A DNA stretch of 64,000 nt from Macrolepiota albuminosa (GCA_027475525.1 JAMWFC010000049.1:5564947-5628946), one strand, 5' to 3'. Shown: positions 21,537 through 33,297, counted from the first letter of the stretch. The notes: a model not told the origin generated them from the letters alone. Made by a program: numbers and translations.

Positions 21537-21854
21537 ATGGCCCGACCCATGGATGCCCTCTCATATAGGAGCATTCCCAGGAGTCTACCAGAAACCCCAC
21601 TCATCCCCAATGGACCTTGCCCAATTCTCCCCAGCAAAGGTTTCTTTGCCCCCGCCCCCTACTATGGTTACCAACACCCTGGCCCCCAACCCCAGGGACC
21701 TTCCAACTATGACTATCCACCTCAACACTACCTGGCTGCTGCCCTACCTGCACAGACCCAAATGGGACAACAACACTTCAAGGAGTACAAACGTCAACAA
21801 GATGAGGTACTCTACTTGCTCAGGATCTTGCCAGAAAACTTTGCACAGCGATGA
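21537..21854 (+). CDS. Short Pro/Tyr-rich ORF truncated by an LTR
   Basis: 105 codons. The C-terminal half (YYGYQHPGPQPQGP, then QQHFKEYKRQQDEVLYLL) has coding character. It stops where the reverse-oriented LTR begins at 21852, so it was probably cut by that insertion. Function unknown. It is likely another piece of the chromovirus 3' region. Confidence 0.35.
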   Translation: MARPMDALSYRSIPRSLPETPLIPNGPCPILPSKGFFAPAPYYGYQHPGPQPQGPSNYDYPPQHYLAAALPAQTQMGQQHFKEYKRQQDEVLYLLRILPENFAQR

Positions 21855-22897
21855 TGATGCCAACTGTGGTTGGGTGCGCTGGACGTATATGCAGTATAAC
21901 ACCATCTCCAGCACCTGGCACGTGGGGTTGTGAGGAGTCCTGGCAGGGTCCCAGTATGCTCAAGCAGATGTGATAGGACAATGCGCTAGATGATAGCACC
22001 TCGGATGCTACCTAGCAAATAGTAAGCATTGTAGTTTAAGTAAAGATATAGAGAATAAGACAAATAGCACAGCATAGTGTGCCCATAGGTGGCACTGTAA
22101 ATGACAAAGACAAGATAGACAAAGCTAGCACTGAACTTAGTGACAAAGTCAGGCAAAGCTAGTGCAATTTGAATGCTAAGTGTAACTGGATGCTCAAGAG
22201 GTTACAATTTGTTGTTATATACATGTAAAGTAGCTAGTTTTTATACTATGTGCTACTGTATTTCCAAAAATAAGTCCATTGACGGCGCTACCAATTAGCA
22301 CTTCTCTTCATGGTTGTAGCTAACAGCCACCTGTCAACGGTGACCTGCAGCACATGGATGACAGTGACCAATGGCGGCTCTAAAACTACTTAGAAATGGT
22401 ACAAGTTTGCTCACTTTTTGATGTAATTTAATTGGTCAGGCCATTCTGAGGTATGGTCAGAAAATCCTTGACAGATGCCATGAGCGCTAATCCCGGCACT
22501 AAACATTGTACCATCTTTTGATAGATTTGAATGTTGGGTCTGCATGTATCCTATCTTGTTGTCATTGATTCCTTTAGACTTCTGATTGAAGTGCCTCAGT
22601 GATTGACAGTGCCAACTGCTAACTCCTTTTGATATTGATTGGGGTTTGGTCAGAGTCAACTTCCTGCCATTGTGCTAGCACTATGAGTTCTGAGCCTCCT
22701 TGATCTTCAAAGTAGATGAATGGAGTGTGCTGAAAGACTGATAACTGGTGATATAAGGTGAATAGATAAGTCTTGCCATAGAGCGACAGCGCTAGGGCTG
22801 CTCTGTATCCAAACTGGTTGCTAGAGTCTCCAGTATGTCAAGTGTTGGTCAATCTATAATGTCCCTTGATACGCTCAGTCTGAGTAGAAGCCTATCA
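21852..22897 (-). repeat. Decayed LTR related to the young gypsy family, reverse orientation
   Basis: The left end TGATGATGCC and the internal GAGGAGTCCTGGCAGGGTCC align with the solo LTR at 49334. The right end, read on the minus strand, is TGATAGGCTTCTACTCAG and continues to GCGTATCAAGGG. It aligns with the LTR start TGATAGGACCCTATACAG followed by GCGCATCAACGG. A TATA-like ATATACATGT lies between, in the expected orientation. Differences are numerous, many of C/T or G/A type. No target duplication is seen (GCGA and TCTT). Confidence 0.6.
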
Positions 22898-23040
22898 TCT
22901 TCCCCCAACTAAAAAATTGGCTGTTCTCAGTCAAACGCCATCATTAATTTGACTGTGCTATGATCTATGTGATGCTGCCGGTGCCATATAAAATCCTCTT
23001 AAGCTCTATCTCTCCGTATTTTTTGTCCCATCTTTTTAGC

Positions 23041-23307
23041 ATGTCTACCTTCAGTGCCTCTGCCCTTTGAAATTTCCTGGCTAAAGCTTCTTATTTGTTC
23101 AATTGTGCTAAGTCTGTTGGTCCTACAGATGCACCACAGACTGTCCCTGGCATAATGCAGCTTTATCAGTGGTGGTTGGCAGTATGTAGCTCTGACAGTT
23201 CCTGGGAGTGGGGCATCAAGGTTCGTGAGTGGTGCATAGCCCGGTACTACAAGTATAAAGATGCCAATTGGTTGCACCTATTTGCAGACCTTTTTATAAG
23301 TTTTTAA
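23041..23307 (+). pseudogene. Short Trp-rich coding fragment
   Basis: A readable segment (about 23095-23300) contains QWWLAVCSSDSSWEWGIKV and REWCIARYYKYKDANWLHLF, which looks like real protein, but an ATG at 23041 is out of frame with it. It may be an exon or relic of a neighbouring gene. No family recognised. Confidence 0.35.
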
Positions 23308-23468
23308 GTATGATTTTGGTTTTGTTGCGCTAAGATTCAGTGCCCATACTAGGCTCCCTCCTTATCCAACAAGATCAACGTGTTGTTGGCTAATACCAAG
23401 GTTGGCAAAGTAAGTCTCTCCTTTTCTTCCCCAACTTCCCAATGTTTGACCTTGAGTAGTCGGTTGCT

Positions 23469-24844
23469 ATGTCTCCTATCATTGCCAGTCTCCCTAATGC
23501 TCCATCAGCCTCCACTGTCTCTTCTGCTCCTACCACTCTTCCTTCTTCTACTTCTGTTCAGCCTCCTTCTATTCTTGGCAGCCCTTTTTGTGGTGCTGCT
23601 TCTTCCACTCACTCTGCCCCAAGTGCTGCTTCTCTCATTCGCACTGCCCTGCCTCATTCAGCCATTAAACATATTGCTGTATCTCATAGCAAACCACAAG
23701 CTGGCCTGATGCGTCCAACTTCCCATGATTCTCCACGTAATTTTGCCATTGTCATTGAATGAGCACCCCCTGCTTGTGTTAGTCCTCCCAAATGTACCGT
23801 GCATACTTCACTTATCTCCCCTATTCCATTTTATTGACTTCTTCATTCCAGATTAATCTCTCTGCTTGCATTGCCCCTTTGTATATTGTAAGTGCTTTAT
23901 TCATTGTTGCTAGTACTTAGCACCTAATCTTTGATGGTGATAGGTGCCTAACCAAACCATGTTCACTAATGCAGAGCTCCATGACCTGTTGCGTCTTTGC
24001 TGTGATACTACCATCATTGATACCAGCATCTCAGCTGGTGTCCAAGTACTGGGCGCCAAGAAGAAGGTTACAGTTGTGCCTGTAGAGCATCATGCTTTTC
24101 AGACAAAGATTGGTGTGGTAGGCACTTGTTTGTTTTTGATATGTTGATGACATCACTAACTGATTTCCCAGTGTGACAAATGTTGGTCTGAGAATGATCC
24201 TGAGGGCTGCTGGTTTCCTACTGCCTCTCTTCCTTGCTACCGGTGCAATGTGTTGAAACAAGGTTGCGCTTTCAATGGGATTCATACTTGTGAACCCAGT
24301 GGGAATGCCATCATGCAAAAGAACTACAAGCATGCTGTATTAGTTCATAATGCCCATGACTTCATACTGCAGCAACGTGATTTGGCGGCTACTCACCAGC
24401 CCACGGTGATTAGTGCTGCCAGCCTGGCACTGCCAACTACCCAAGATGGCACCACTGTGGCAGCATCCTTTGCTCACTCTCCTTGTCGTCCCATCTCCTT
24501 GAAATGTAAGCCTGTTGTTGCATCCCCTAGCAAGAGTCCTGGTAAGTGCCGCAAATTAGCGCCTGCTACTCCTGTGGTTTTGTCTACCACTGAGTCATCT
24601 ATGGGTGAGGGGGAGGACACTGAGAGGAATGCTGAGGGAGAGGATGATGATGAAGCTGAGCCTGTCATTGATATCAATGCGCTGTTGGCAATATGTGCTC
24701 TCCTGCTTTGCTTTACTCCCCCTATCACCGCTAACCCTCATCAGAGTGGCCTCAGTAGTAACCAGTGTGTGGTTTTCTTAACTTCCTTTCTTTTGTGCTA
24801 ACTCCTTAGTTGCTAGGTCCTCCACTCCCTCCTGCATTATTTGA
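23469..24844 (+). pseudogene. Five-exon gene with a Cys-rich motif; one in-frame TGA
   Basis: Exons 23469-23798, 23852-23887, 23944-24117, 24172-24757 and 24810-24844 join in frame across four introns of about 52-56 bp. The clearest is 24118-24171, with a CACTAAC branch and a TTCCCAG acceptor. The protein starts Ser/Pro-rich and has an ordered middle (ELHDLLRLCCDTTIIDT). A Cys-rich motif crosses intron 3: CDKCWSENDPEGCWFP, then PCYRCNVLKQGCAFNG, a pattern I associate with repeated agaricomycete proteins of unknown role. An acidic tail follows. The only defect seen is TGA at 23760-23762, where CGA would keep the frame open. Function unknown; the zinc-binding idea comes from Cys spacing. Confidence 0.6.
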
Positions 24845-24861
24845 TTGGTTTAGATCTGCAG

Positions 24862-24960
24862 TGATGATGCCCAAAAGTTGATCAGTAGCAGATATGGTTT
24901 ACAGCTACTGACTGCTAAGTGTTGAGAAAGTCTTAGGCAGTTCCCAGAGAACAAGTTGGA
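24862..24960 (-). repeat. Fragment of a decayed reverse-oriented LTR of the young gypsy family
   Basis: TGATGATGCCCAAAAGTTG and, about 70 bp later, GGCAGTTCCCAGAGAAC align with the left end of the solo LTR at 49334 (TGATGACGCCCAAAG, GGCAGGTCCCAGAGAAC). Several differences are CpG to TpG. I could not locate the other end. Confidence 0.5.
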
Positions 24961-26660
24961 AATGAGTTGAATGGCAAGTTTTTAGGTAAAGGTCAGTAAT
25001 GGTAGTCAGTAAAAGAAGGGCACTAACAATGAAGTGTGCCTATGTGACAGATTATCATGTGTCAAGAATGCTATTAGCACAACTTAGAGTATTACATAAG
25101 ACAACATCTTGTATTTACTTTAGTACTAGTCAAATCCAATATAGCGGTCTGATTTAGCACTGTGTGATCCACACAAGATAGTTCTAGCTCATAAGCAACA
25201 GTTACATTTTTTTTAAATTTTCTGCTATTGGCTTTAGATTCTAGGCTTGTTACTGACTAGACAACTCATCAAAAAACTCTTGATTTCTGTTGGCATCACG
25301 TTGAAAATGTGCTTCCATGACTGGCTTTCTTGATCTGGACCCCCCTTTCCCAGCCCCAGATATAGGTGACCCACCTGTATCTTAAGCTGTGAAGATGCAA
25401 ACCACATCTACTTATCAGCTCCCACTAAAGCGGGATGAAAAGCTACCTCACAATGTTAGCACAAGCTTTGGAATGCTGGGTGGGCTATCTGCATCATGGA
25501 TGATGTCTATTGTATAGCCTAGTAGTAAAGTTCATCAGTTCAGTCCAAAGGTCAACCAGACCATACCCAGTATTTGAAGATGGTGCAAGGCAGCACTTTC
25601 ATGCACAGCACCCCATTCTGGACTGCCCCAACTGAGCAGCATTTGGAGTATGTGGCAGACACTGCCACTGAACCAGGACAGTTGTTGTTGATGACACATG
25701 CACTGCAGCAAGGACCAACTATGAGGGTTAGCAGGGAAGACAACAATATTGTATAGCAAGGAAAGGTGCTCTTGGTGCCTCAAACTCAGAAGTTGCTGGA
25801 AGGGGTTGGCAAACAGCCACAGGTGAGGCATGAAGGCCTCAGAAGAGTTCTGGACTTATAGTCCAAACTGGATTTCCTCAGATGATGAGAAAAGTAAGAG
25901 GTCACATTTGACCTTGTCTTTCCAGTTACAGCTGGTATTGGACTGATATCCATTGGTCGCTAAGGAATTGATGCAAAAGCATCTGCAGCTTTATGTAGTA
26001 AAGCATCTACAGTTACTGGCTGCTAGGAGCCATGATGTATCTCATGCAGATTTGACAGAATATATCAAATTATTTGTGCATATCTTTGAACTTAAAGTAG
26101 TGGAATACCTCAAGCACAAAGCAGCATGAGGGTCAGCAGTCTCAATGGCCACTCCAGCCAACTTAGTAGAATGCAAAATGAGTGTGTGCTGATGAGTGCC
26201 GTTGATTGTGGACAATGAAATTGCTAAATGTGCCTTGTCAGGCCAATGAGTCTCAGCAAGACTATATCAGGTGTTAGAACACTGCAAACTGTCAACACAA
26301 TCTCAGCAGAGTGCCTCAGCAGGCATTGTCTGAAGTGGAGACTATGATGACAACTTTAGCAGAGCCAGAGATGCCATTTGCTGTGCAAAAGGCTAAGACA
26401 TCTCAAAAGCAAGTCACCATCAAAGAAGAGGTGGACAAAGTCTACATTCTTGAGGAGCAAACATGACCACAATTGTCAGGAGACTCCTCATTTCTTCCTT
26501 CTGTCACTCCTTATTCCTTCACTCTCCTTTCATTCATTTCCTTATTTCTTCTATCATTCTCTCATTTTGCTGTTTCTATTCTCTCAACATTATCTGTTAG
26601 TACCATTCTCAGCCTTTGAGGTGCTCTGGTTCTTTATCACTCAGACAGGTGTGGGCCCTT
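24961..26660. other. No gene seen
   Basis: Only fragmented ORFs. Probably old element sequence decayed beyond recognition; one pyrimidine-rich stretch lies near 26490-26600. Confidence 0.4.
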
Positions 26661-26681
26661 CAGCACCGCTTCTAGACTGCT

Positions 26682-26689
26682 TATATAAG
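26682..26689 (+). promoter_or_regulatory. TATA-like box upstream of the gypsy gag remnant
   Basis: TATATAAG lies about 370 bp upstream of the first readable gag codons at 27053. It is a plausible LTR promoter of that element, although LTR boundaries were not found. Confidence 0.3.
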
Positions 26690-27052
26690 CTGGAGTTTGC
26701 CTTTCTGACTTCCAAAGTCCGGAGTTTTCCTGCTTTGTTTGCACAGTTGTTTGGTTAGTCAATTTTTGAGTTTTTAAGGTTTTGTTGTACTGTACAGTTG
26801 TTTTCCATGCTTCAGAAGCCCCAGAACCGTCCAACCTGGCATAGAGAATTTCTAGACTTGTTCTCTTTGGATCTTCCTCTGCCAGGTGAGTAGTTATTAT
26901 AATATTGTCAGTGCATACTCTAATACACTTTGGATATCCCTCTGCCAGCTGTGTGACTGAGTCACAGCCTCTAAAGGTCACCCTTACAACAATGCATAGC
27001 ATGACACATCCTCCTGGTGGACAACTAGAATGAACATGTCAATTATCAGAAA

Positions 27053-28110
27053 ATGCACAACCAGGACTTGTGCAATCATGGTGAGTCATTAATTGATGAC
27101 CAGGAGATAGCCTTTAAAGGGTGTGAAGGTGTAACACCTGTTGATGATATGCAGCAACAATTTGCTGTTCAAACTGCTGAACTGGACAGAGATCCAGAGG
27201 GTAGTGATAATAGTAGTAATCACTACAATAGAAGGGAGCTGAAGCATTGCAATAACAATGATGGGAGTCATGATTGTAGACAGAACAATTGAGACAATAA
27301 TAATCATTGTAATAGTAGCAGGCATGCTGGTGGATCACCAGCAGAGCAAGAAGTGAGGCAACAGCCTACTCCACAGCCAGAAAGAATGGCCAATGAACAC
27401 CTGTTTCACAGTCCCCAGGCATTTTTGATGCCTGCACCTCATGATTTGCATGAAACTATGCCTGGAATGAATGAGGCAGTCAGGATCTATATGGATCATA
27501 TGCATGACCACCTCACTTGTCTGGTAGATGACTTTCTTGGAGTCAGGTATAAATTTCCTGCCAGGGTAAGTCCCCACAAATCTGATAATAAGCACATACA
27601 TGCATATGCCGAAGAGCATAGGTTCTTGCAGCTAGAGGATTGGGCCATGGGTATCTGCTACCACCTGGCAGCCTGCTGCTATGATAAGTATGACATGGAC
27701 CAGGAGAGAATATTTGTGTTACATGAATTTATGGAAGGAGAGGCTTGGAATTGGTTCCACTGCCATGTCCTTCACATCAATTGCAATAAATTGCATTGGA
27801 CATTTAAAAAGGTCCTGATAGGACTGTATAATTGTTTTGTCAATGCTGCAACCATGTAGAAAGCTCATGATGCCTTTAGAAAGGCAGTGTATGATGCCAA
27901 GACTGGCATCCAGACCTTCTGTAATGACCTGGTGGATTATATACAGAATATAGCTGTTTATCCAGATAAATATACCATTCATGGAGACATTCCTGGATGG
28001 ACTACCAGCAGATATGAGAAGAGCATTGATATGTAATGACAATTTGTCTCCAGAGGTCAATACAGTGACCAAGTTCTTGGCATATGCCATTTACTGCAAA
28101 TCATTATAAA
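27053..28110 (+). pseudogene. Ty3/gypsy gag (decayed)
   Basis: The frame has a stop near 27290 and another at 27857. It contains capsid-type motifs including LHEFMEGEAWNWFH, FKKVLIGLYNCFVN and AVYDAKTGIQTFCNDL. In relatives the GLY-x-x-FV segment is followed by Gln, where this copy has TAG, which fits C-to-T change. Particle-forming role known from the family; not functional here. Confidence 0.72.
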
Positions 28111-28323
28111 CAGTGTAGTTCATGCTGAGGGCCTGTGAACTGTCAGGCAGTGAAAGTGGGAACCTTCCTTGCCAAATGGTTGGAAATGGAGAAGGATCAC
28201 AATCTGCAATTTGTTGTATGTAAAACAATTCCAGGAGGCCAGCAGCCTCGATCAAAACCTGCTGGATTTTTGCCAGCCAGAGATAATTGACCCTCTCCAG
28301 GTCACAATCAGATAGCAGCTAGG

Positions 28324-29093
28324 GTGGGCCCAGTGCCAGGAGTGTGTCTGGTGGGTAAATCTGGTTTGGTCATGGGAGTGACCCAGAAAAAGCCTGTAGT
28401 AGACTTGCCTGGATGCTACAATTGTGGTAAGGTTGGGCATTTTGCTAAAGAATGCCCTGCCCCACCCAAGGCACATATCCATGTGGCCCATACAGCTGTA
28501 GCTCCAAGCAACATTGTCAGTGATGACAAGGATGAGCAAGCTGTTGAGGAGGCTGAAGAGGAGCTGCAAGATGTGGCTGATAGCTTGGAGGTGATGATGC
28601 TGAAAGCATCAACATTGATGGCAATGAGTACATTGCAGTGGATGTGTATGACAGTGACTACTACACTCATGATGACAAGGATGAGCACTTGTTCACATTG
28701 ACAGAGTGCCAGGGAGATCAGCACATCCAGATGAGACACATAACTTTGCAGAAGGCAACTAACAAGTTGCAATGTCCACATTATACTCCTGAAGAGAAGG
28801 AGTGCCTGGTGACCTATGTGGATATCAATGGACATCTGGCTTTGTGGGACTCAGAGAGTACTACTACAGACATTATGCCTCAGTTTGCTCATGTCAACAC
28901 AATACACATTCATGAGTTGGAAAAGCCATTGATGCTCCAGTTGGGGACTGTAGGAAGCCACACCATGGTCAGTTTGGCACTGAAGTAAGGATAAAGATGT
29001 CAGGGACATTGACCAAGGAGTGTGTGGACATAGCAAATTTTGATCGCTACAATATAATCATCAGTAGGCCATTTATGCATTCCGAGATCTAGA
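28324..29093 (+). pseudogene. Ty3/gypsy zinc knuckle and protease (decayed)
   Basis: CYNCGKVGHFAKEC near 28418 is a perfect CCHC knuckle. The protease follows with LWDSESTTTDIM near 28845 (active site D-S-E-S where D-S-G is expected), ELEKPLMLQL, and, after a frameshift at about 28980, VDIANFDRYNIII and RPFMHSEI. The loss of the catalytic Gly and the frameshift show inactivity. Confidence 0.75.
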
Positions 29094-29094
29094 A

Positions 29095-30965
29095 TAGATC
29101 GAGGTTTTTCTGTGCAGCAGACTATGTGTGGGAAAAATGTCTTCGATTTTTGCCGTCATGTGATTTTGATTATTGTTGTTGATTTTTGTTCTGAGGCTGA
29201 GGTAGGTGTGTGGGAAAAATGTCTTCGATTTTTGCTGTCATGTGATTTATCAGATGTTCGTCTATCTGAATTGCTTGTGTAAGCAGCAGCCTGTATTAGT
29301 GTGTGAAAAATGTCTTCAATTTTTGCTGTCATGTGATTCATTGGACTGTCAGATGCTTGTGCAAAAAATGTCTTCAATTTTTGCTGTCATGTGATTTATC
29401 AGACTGTTCGTCTATCTGAATTGCTTGTGTAAGCAGCAGCCTGTATTAGTGTGTGAAAAATGTCTTCAATTTTTGCCGTCATGTGATTCATTGGACTGTC
29501 AGATGCTTGTGCGAAAAATGTCTTCAATTTTTGCTGTCATGTGATTTATCAGACTGTTTGTCTATCTGAATTGCTTGTGTAAGCAGCAGCCTGTATTAGT
29601 GTGTGAAAAATGTCTTCAATTTTTGCCGTCATGTGATTCATTGGACTGTCAGATGCTTGTGCAAAAAATGTCTTCAATTTTTGCTGTCATGTGATTCATT
29701 GGACTGCCAGATGCTTGTGTAAGCAATAGTAGGTCCGGACACTTAGTAAGCAGTAGCCTGTGTCAGTGTGCGAAAAATGTCTTCAATTTTTGCTGTCATG
29801 TGATTCATTGGACTGTCAGATGCTTGTGTAAGCAATAGTAGGTCTGGACACTTAGTAAGCAGTAGCCTGTGTCAGTGTATGAAAAATGTCTTTGATTTTT
29901 GCTGTCATGTGATTTATTGGACTGCCAGATGCTTGTGTAAGCAATAGTAGATCCAGACACTTAGTAAGCAGTAGCTTGTGTTAGTGTGCAAAAAATGTCT
30001 TCAATTTTTGCTGTCATGTGATTCATTGGACTGCCAGATGCTTGTATAAGCAATAGTAGTCTGGACACTTAATAAGCAGTAGCCTGTGTCAGTGTGCAAA
30101 AAATGTCTTCAATTTTTGCTGTCATGTGATTCATTGGACTGTCAGATGCTTGTGTAAGCAATAGTAGGTTCAGACACTTAGTAAGCAGTAGTAGCTCCAG
30201 ATACTTAGTAAGCAGTAGCCTGTGTCAGTATGTGAAAAATGTCTTCAATTTTTGCCATCATGTGATTCATTGGACTGGCAGATGCTTGTGTAAGCAATAG
30301 TAGGTCCAGACGCTTAGTAAGCAGTAGTAGGTCCAGATACTTAGTAAGCAGTAGCCTATGTCAGTATGCAAAAAATGTCTTCAATTTTTGCTGTCATGTG
30401 ATTCATTGGACTGTCAGATGCTTGTGTAAGCAATAGTAGGTCTGGACACTTAGTAAGCAGTAGCCTGTGTCAGTATGCGAAAAATGTCTTTGATTTTTGC
30501 TGTCATGTAATTTACTGGACTGCCAGATGCTTGTGTAAGCAATAGTAGATCCAGACACTTAGTAAGCAGTAGCCTGTGTTAGTGTGCGAAAAATGTCTTC
30601 AATTTTTGCCGTCATGTGATTCATTGGACTGCCAGATGCTTGTGTAAGCAATAGTAGATCCGGACATTTAGTAAGCAGTAGCCTGTGTTAGTGTGCGAAA
30701 AATGTCTTCAATTTTTGCCATGTGATTCACTGGACTGCCAGATGCTTGTGTAAGCAATAGTATGTCCAAACACTTAGTAAGCAATAGCCTGTGTTAGTGT
30801 GTGAATATTGTCTTCAATTTTTGCTCTCATATGAATAGTCTATGTCAGTGTGCAAAAAATGTCTTCAATTTTTGTTGTCATGTGATTTATTAGACTATTT
30901 GTTTATCTAAATTGTGTAAGCAGCATCCTCTGTGCAGATGCTTATATAAGCAGTAGACTATATCA
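29095..30965 (+). repeat. 109-bp tandem repeat array (satellite-like)
   Basis: The repeating core AAAATGTCTTCAATTTTTGC is followed by TGTCATGTGATTCATTGGAC, AGATGCTTGTGTAAGCAATA, GACACTTAGTAAGCAGTAG and CCTGTGTCAGT. From about 29690 the period is close to 109 bp with about ten copies. The first 500 bp use a longer variant with TATCTGAATTGCTTGTGTAAG. Each copy holds a tiny ATG...TGA frame, so ORFs called here are artefacts. The array sits inside the protease region of a gypsy element. Confidence 0.85.
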
Positions 30966-30973
30966 GTATAAAA

Positions 30974-32051
30974 AGGCCCTGAGAAGCTTTCAAGAAACCT
31001 TGTTTAGAAATTTCCCATATTTTGGCCTCAAATCTGCAATTTTTGGGGCCTCAAATCCACAATAACAGACAATTCATGCAAAACATATATCTTAAAAAGG
31101 AAATTCTCTTTTTTTTCCTTTTTTTTTTCTGTTTGCACAACATTGGCACCAATATTACACAACTGAGCTATAGCTAGCATATCTCTAATTACTAGATAGC
31201 TTACTACCTGGATCAGAACAGGTGCCTTGACAAGAATAGGTTTCAATTTTACATCATTGCCAACAAGGGCATGCAAGGTTAAAGATGATGTTGTTAATGT
31301 GGGCATGCATATGAAGATGGAACTTCTTTCCATTGATACTACATGTGAACTTAGGCCTGGTGGTGTCTGTATCCTTATCACTTTCTTCATCAGAATTGGT
31401 GGATCCAGCATTATGAAAAAACATATAAATATTAGTAAGAGGATGATTATTATGTCTCACCACCCTGAGAGGAAGATAGACATAAAGTGACAACCAGGAT
31501 AGGCTCTCCAGTGTTGTTGAGCTATCAACAGAGCCATACCTCAAACTCTCACCCTTTTTATATATGTCAAGAACTTGTCTGATATAGGTATGCCATTCTG
31601 TCTGCATGATAATGTATGATCCACATAGCAGTGGATGGACAGCAGTCACATTCCTCTGGCTCAGATGTGGCAGTGCATTAGATAGGGGGGCGAGATACTC
31701 TGCAAGACTTGATTTCAATATTGCAAATGTGCCGCCTTCCTCACACCCTACGCAAGAGAGCTTCCTATGTTTTTGCCTCATCAAGCATACTGAAAATTAC
31801 TGAGGTGAGGATTATTGGAGCAATGATGCAATTTTTTGTGCTATTACACATGTAACAAGTTGATACATAAATCAGATTGCCTTGAATGCTCAGAATTTTG
31901 TTGTCAAAATCTCAAAAATTTCATCTAGCAGAGCCTCAAATCCACAATATTATGGACAAAGTTTGGCAAAGTTGGGACTTACATTTGGTCAAAATTTTGC
32001 CTCAAATCCACTATTTTGTGGACAAGATTTCTCAGGAGCTTCTCAGGGCCT
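30974..32051. mobile_element. Small element with 15-bp perfect terminal inverted repeats
   Basis: AGGCCCTGAGAAGCT at 30974-30988 occurs inverted at 32037-32051. Short TATA-containing sequence lies just outside both ends. CCTCAAATCCACAAT-like motifs recur just inside both ends in direct orientation. It contains a minus-strand ORF (31254-31784). A target duplication cannot be stated exactly, so this is a candidate for a nonautonomous DNA element. Confidence 0.45.
31254..31784 (-). pseudogene. Unknown ORF inside the inverted-repeat element
   Basis: 176 codons with coding character: SLAEYLAPLSNALPHLSQ, LLCGSYIIMQTEWHTYIRQ, VLDIYKKGESLRYGSVDSST, LSLYVYLPLRV, then an acidic linker and FHLHMHAHINNIIFNL. 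The style is that of proteins repeated in agaricomycete transposons, but I cannot name a family. It lacks an obvious upstream partner and ends near a repeat, so it is probably a fragment. Confidence 0.45.
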
Positions 32052-32722
32052 GTATAAAACAATGTCAACAAATAGATCTTGGACATGCCGTGCTAGCAAC
32101 GGCCCATACAAGCAAGTAAGAATAAGGTGTCCCTGGACTTTGTGAACAACATGGTTGTTGTGAATGGTAAGCCTATGAAGGTGGAGAAGGTTGTATTAAG
32201 CAACACAGACAGTTGCTTGCAGCACTATCACATGACCAAGAAGCATTGCAACAAACGCGACTGACTAAATAGTTGCAAGAGAACAACTGTGCAGGAGGTG
32301 GAAGATGAGCAAGTTCCACTGAAGAGCCTGCCAGCAGATTTCCCAGCTGTTCTGATGTCTGAGGAAGAGTTTCAAGAAACTCTGAAGAAGGGGAAGTACC
32401 CAGATGCAGTCAGGTATAAAAGTAGAAAGCCTAATTAGGCTAGACAGCATAAGAATGAGTGTGGTAAATGCATGGTGGAGTTGCTGGAATGCCAGCTGAC
32501 TAGCTCTTGAGTGATGGTGGAGGATCTCATTGAGGACAAGGTATATAGTATGATGGGAACTGTGGAAAGCACAAGATCGCTAATGGATTGACCAGTGCCT
32601 TGGCCAGGAGTGCAATGAGAATATGACCCATGAATGCCATGAGAGTGGAATGAGTTGGTAGTGTCAATGGTGATGCAGACTATAGAAAGGGTGCAGTCGA
32701 CTCAGATAGGAGAGGTATGCCA

Positions 32723-33010
32723 TCATGCATGAGAGGATGAGATTTCCAAAGCATCAGATATTGTTTTTGATGGGGTATCACTGAAAGTGAAAAGTGTGCA
32801 ATCGTCATCAAATATGACAAGAGTCTCGTCTTTCGCGTTGACCATGTGCTGAGATGATGATATTCCTAACTCCCTACTGTGAGATTTGCCCCAATTTCTA
32901 CAAACATGATCCAGACCCAGGTAATCACACCGAATACCCTTGAGTAAGCGTCCTGCATCTCCATATTTGTCTACCTTGTGGTATGGTATTTGAATCAAGG
33001 AATGTTTCGT
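32723..33010 (-). pseudogene. Short coding-like fragment, unknown
   Basis: The minus-strand frame reads IQIPYHKVDKYGDAGRLLKG, CDYLGLDHVCRNWGKS and an acidic Ser/Thr-rich end. It looks like real protein sequence but has no recognised domain, and I found no continuation. Confidence 0.35.
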
Positions 33011-33297
33011 TTTCGGTCGTTAGTACTAGTTTGTAAAGAATACTCTATAATACATCGTCTTGCTCTATCTTCTCGTGAATATTCAAAGACGGGTTACGTC
33101 CATCCAAGCTCCAAGATCAAGAGAACCTAACAGTGAACCTAGTTCACCAGACAAGCAACGACGAACCTAACAAAAGAGAACGGGAGGATCTCCTTCCTCC
33201 ACAACCCAAGCTTCAACGCTCACGTATAGAACCACGGCAACGACCAACTAAACCACACCAACACCCACACATATCCCACACCGACACCCAAAAAGCA

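Larger units (their letters stand above)
27053..32530 (+). mobile_element. Decayed Ty3/gypsy element interrupted by a 3-kb insertion
   Basis: Gag (27053-28110), zinc knuckle and protease (28324-29093) are readable, then interrupted at about 29094. The downstream protease-side sequence resumes near 32124 with VSLDFVNNMVVVNGK. The insert consists of a tandem-repeat array and a short inverted-repeat element. Stops occur in all parts. RT and later domains were not found. Confidence 0.7.

Noticed and set aside
23380..23709. Leu/Ser-rich ORF that looks like membrane segments
   Set aside because: It is a different frame of the Ser/Pro-rich exon at 23469-23798, which splices in frame to the Cys-rich motif.
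27089..27338. Tyr/His/Ile-rich minus-strand ORFs
   Set aside because: They are shadows of an Asn-rich gag segment on the plus strand.
29095..30965. CRISPR-like appearance of regularly repeated units
   Set aside because: The repeats are 109-bp head-to-tail satellite copies with no unique spacers, in a eukaryotic genome.
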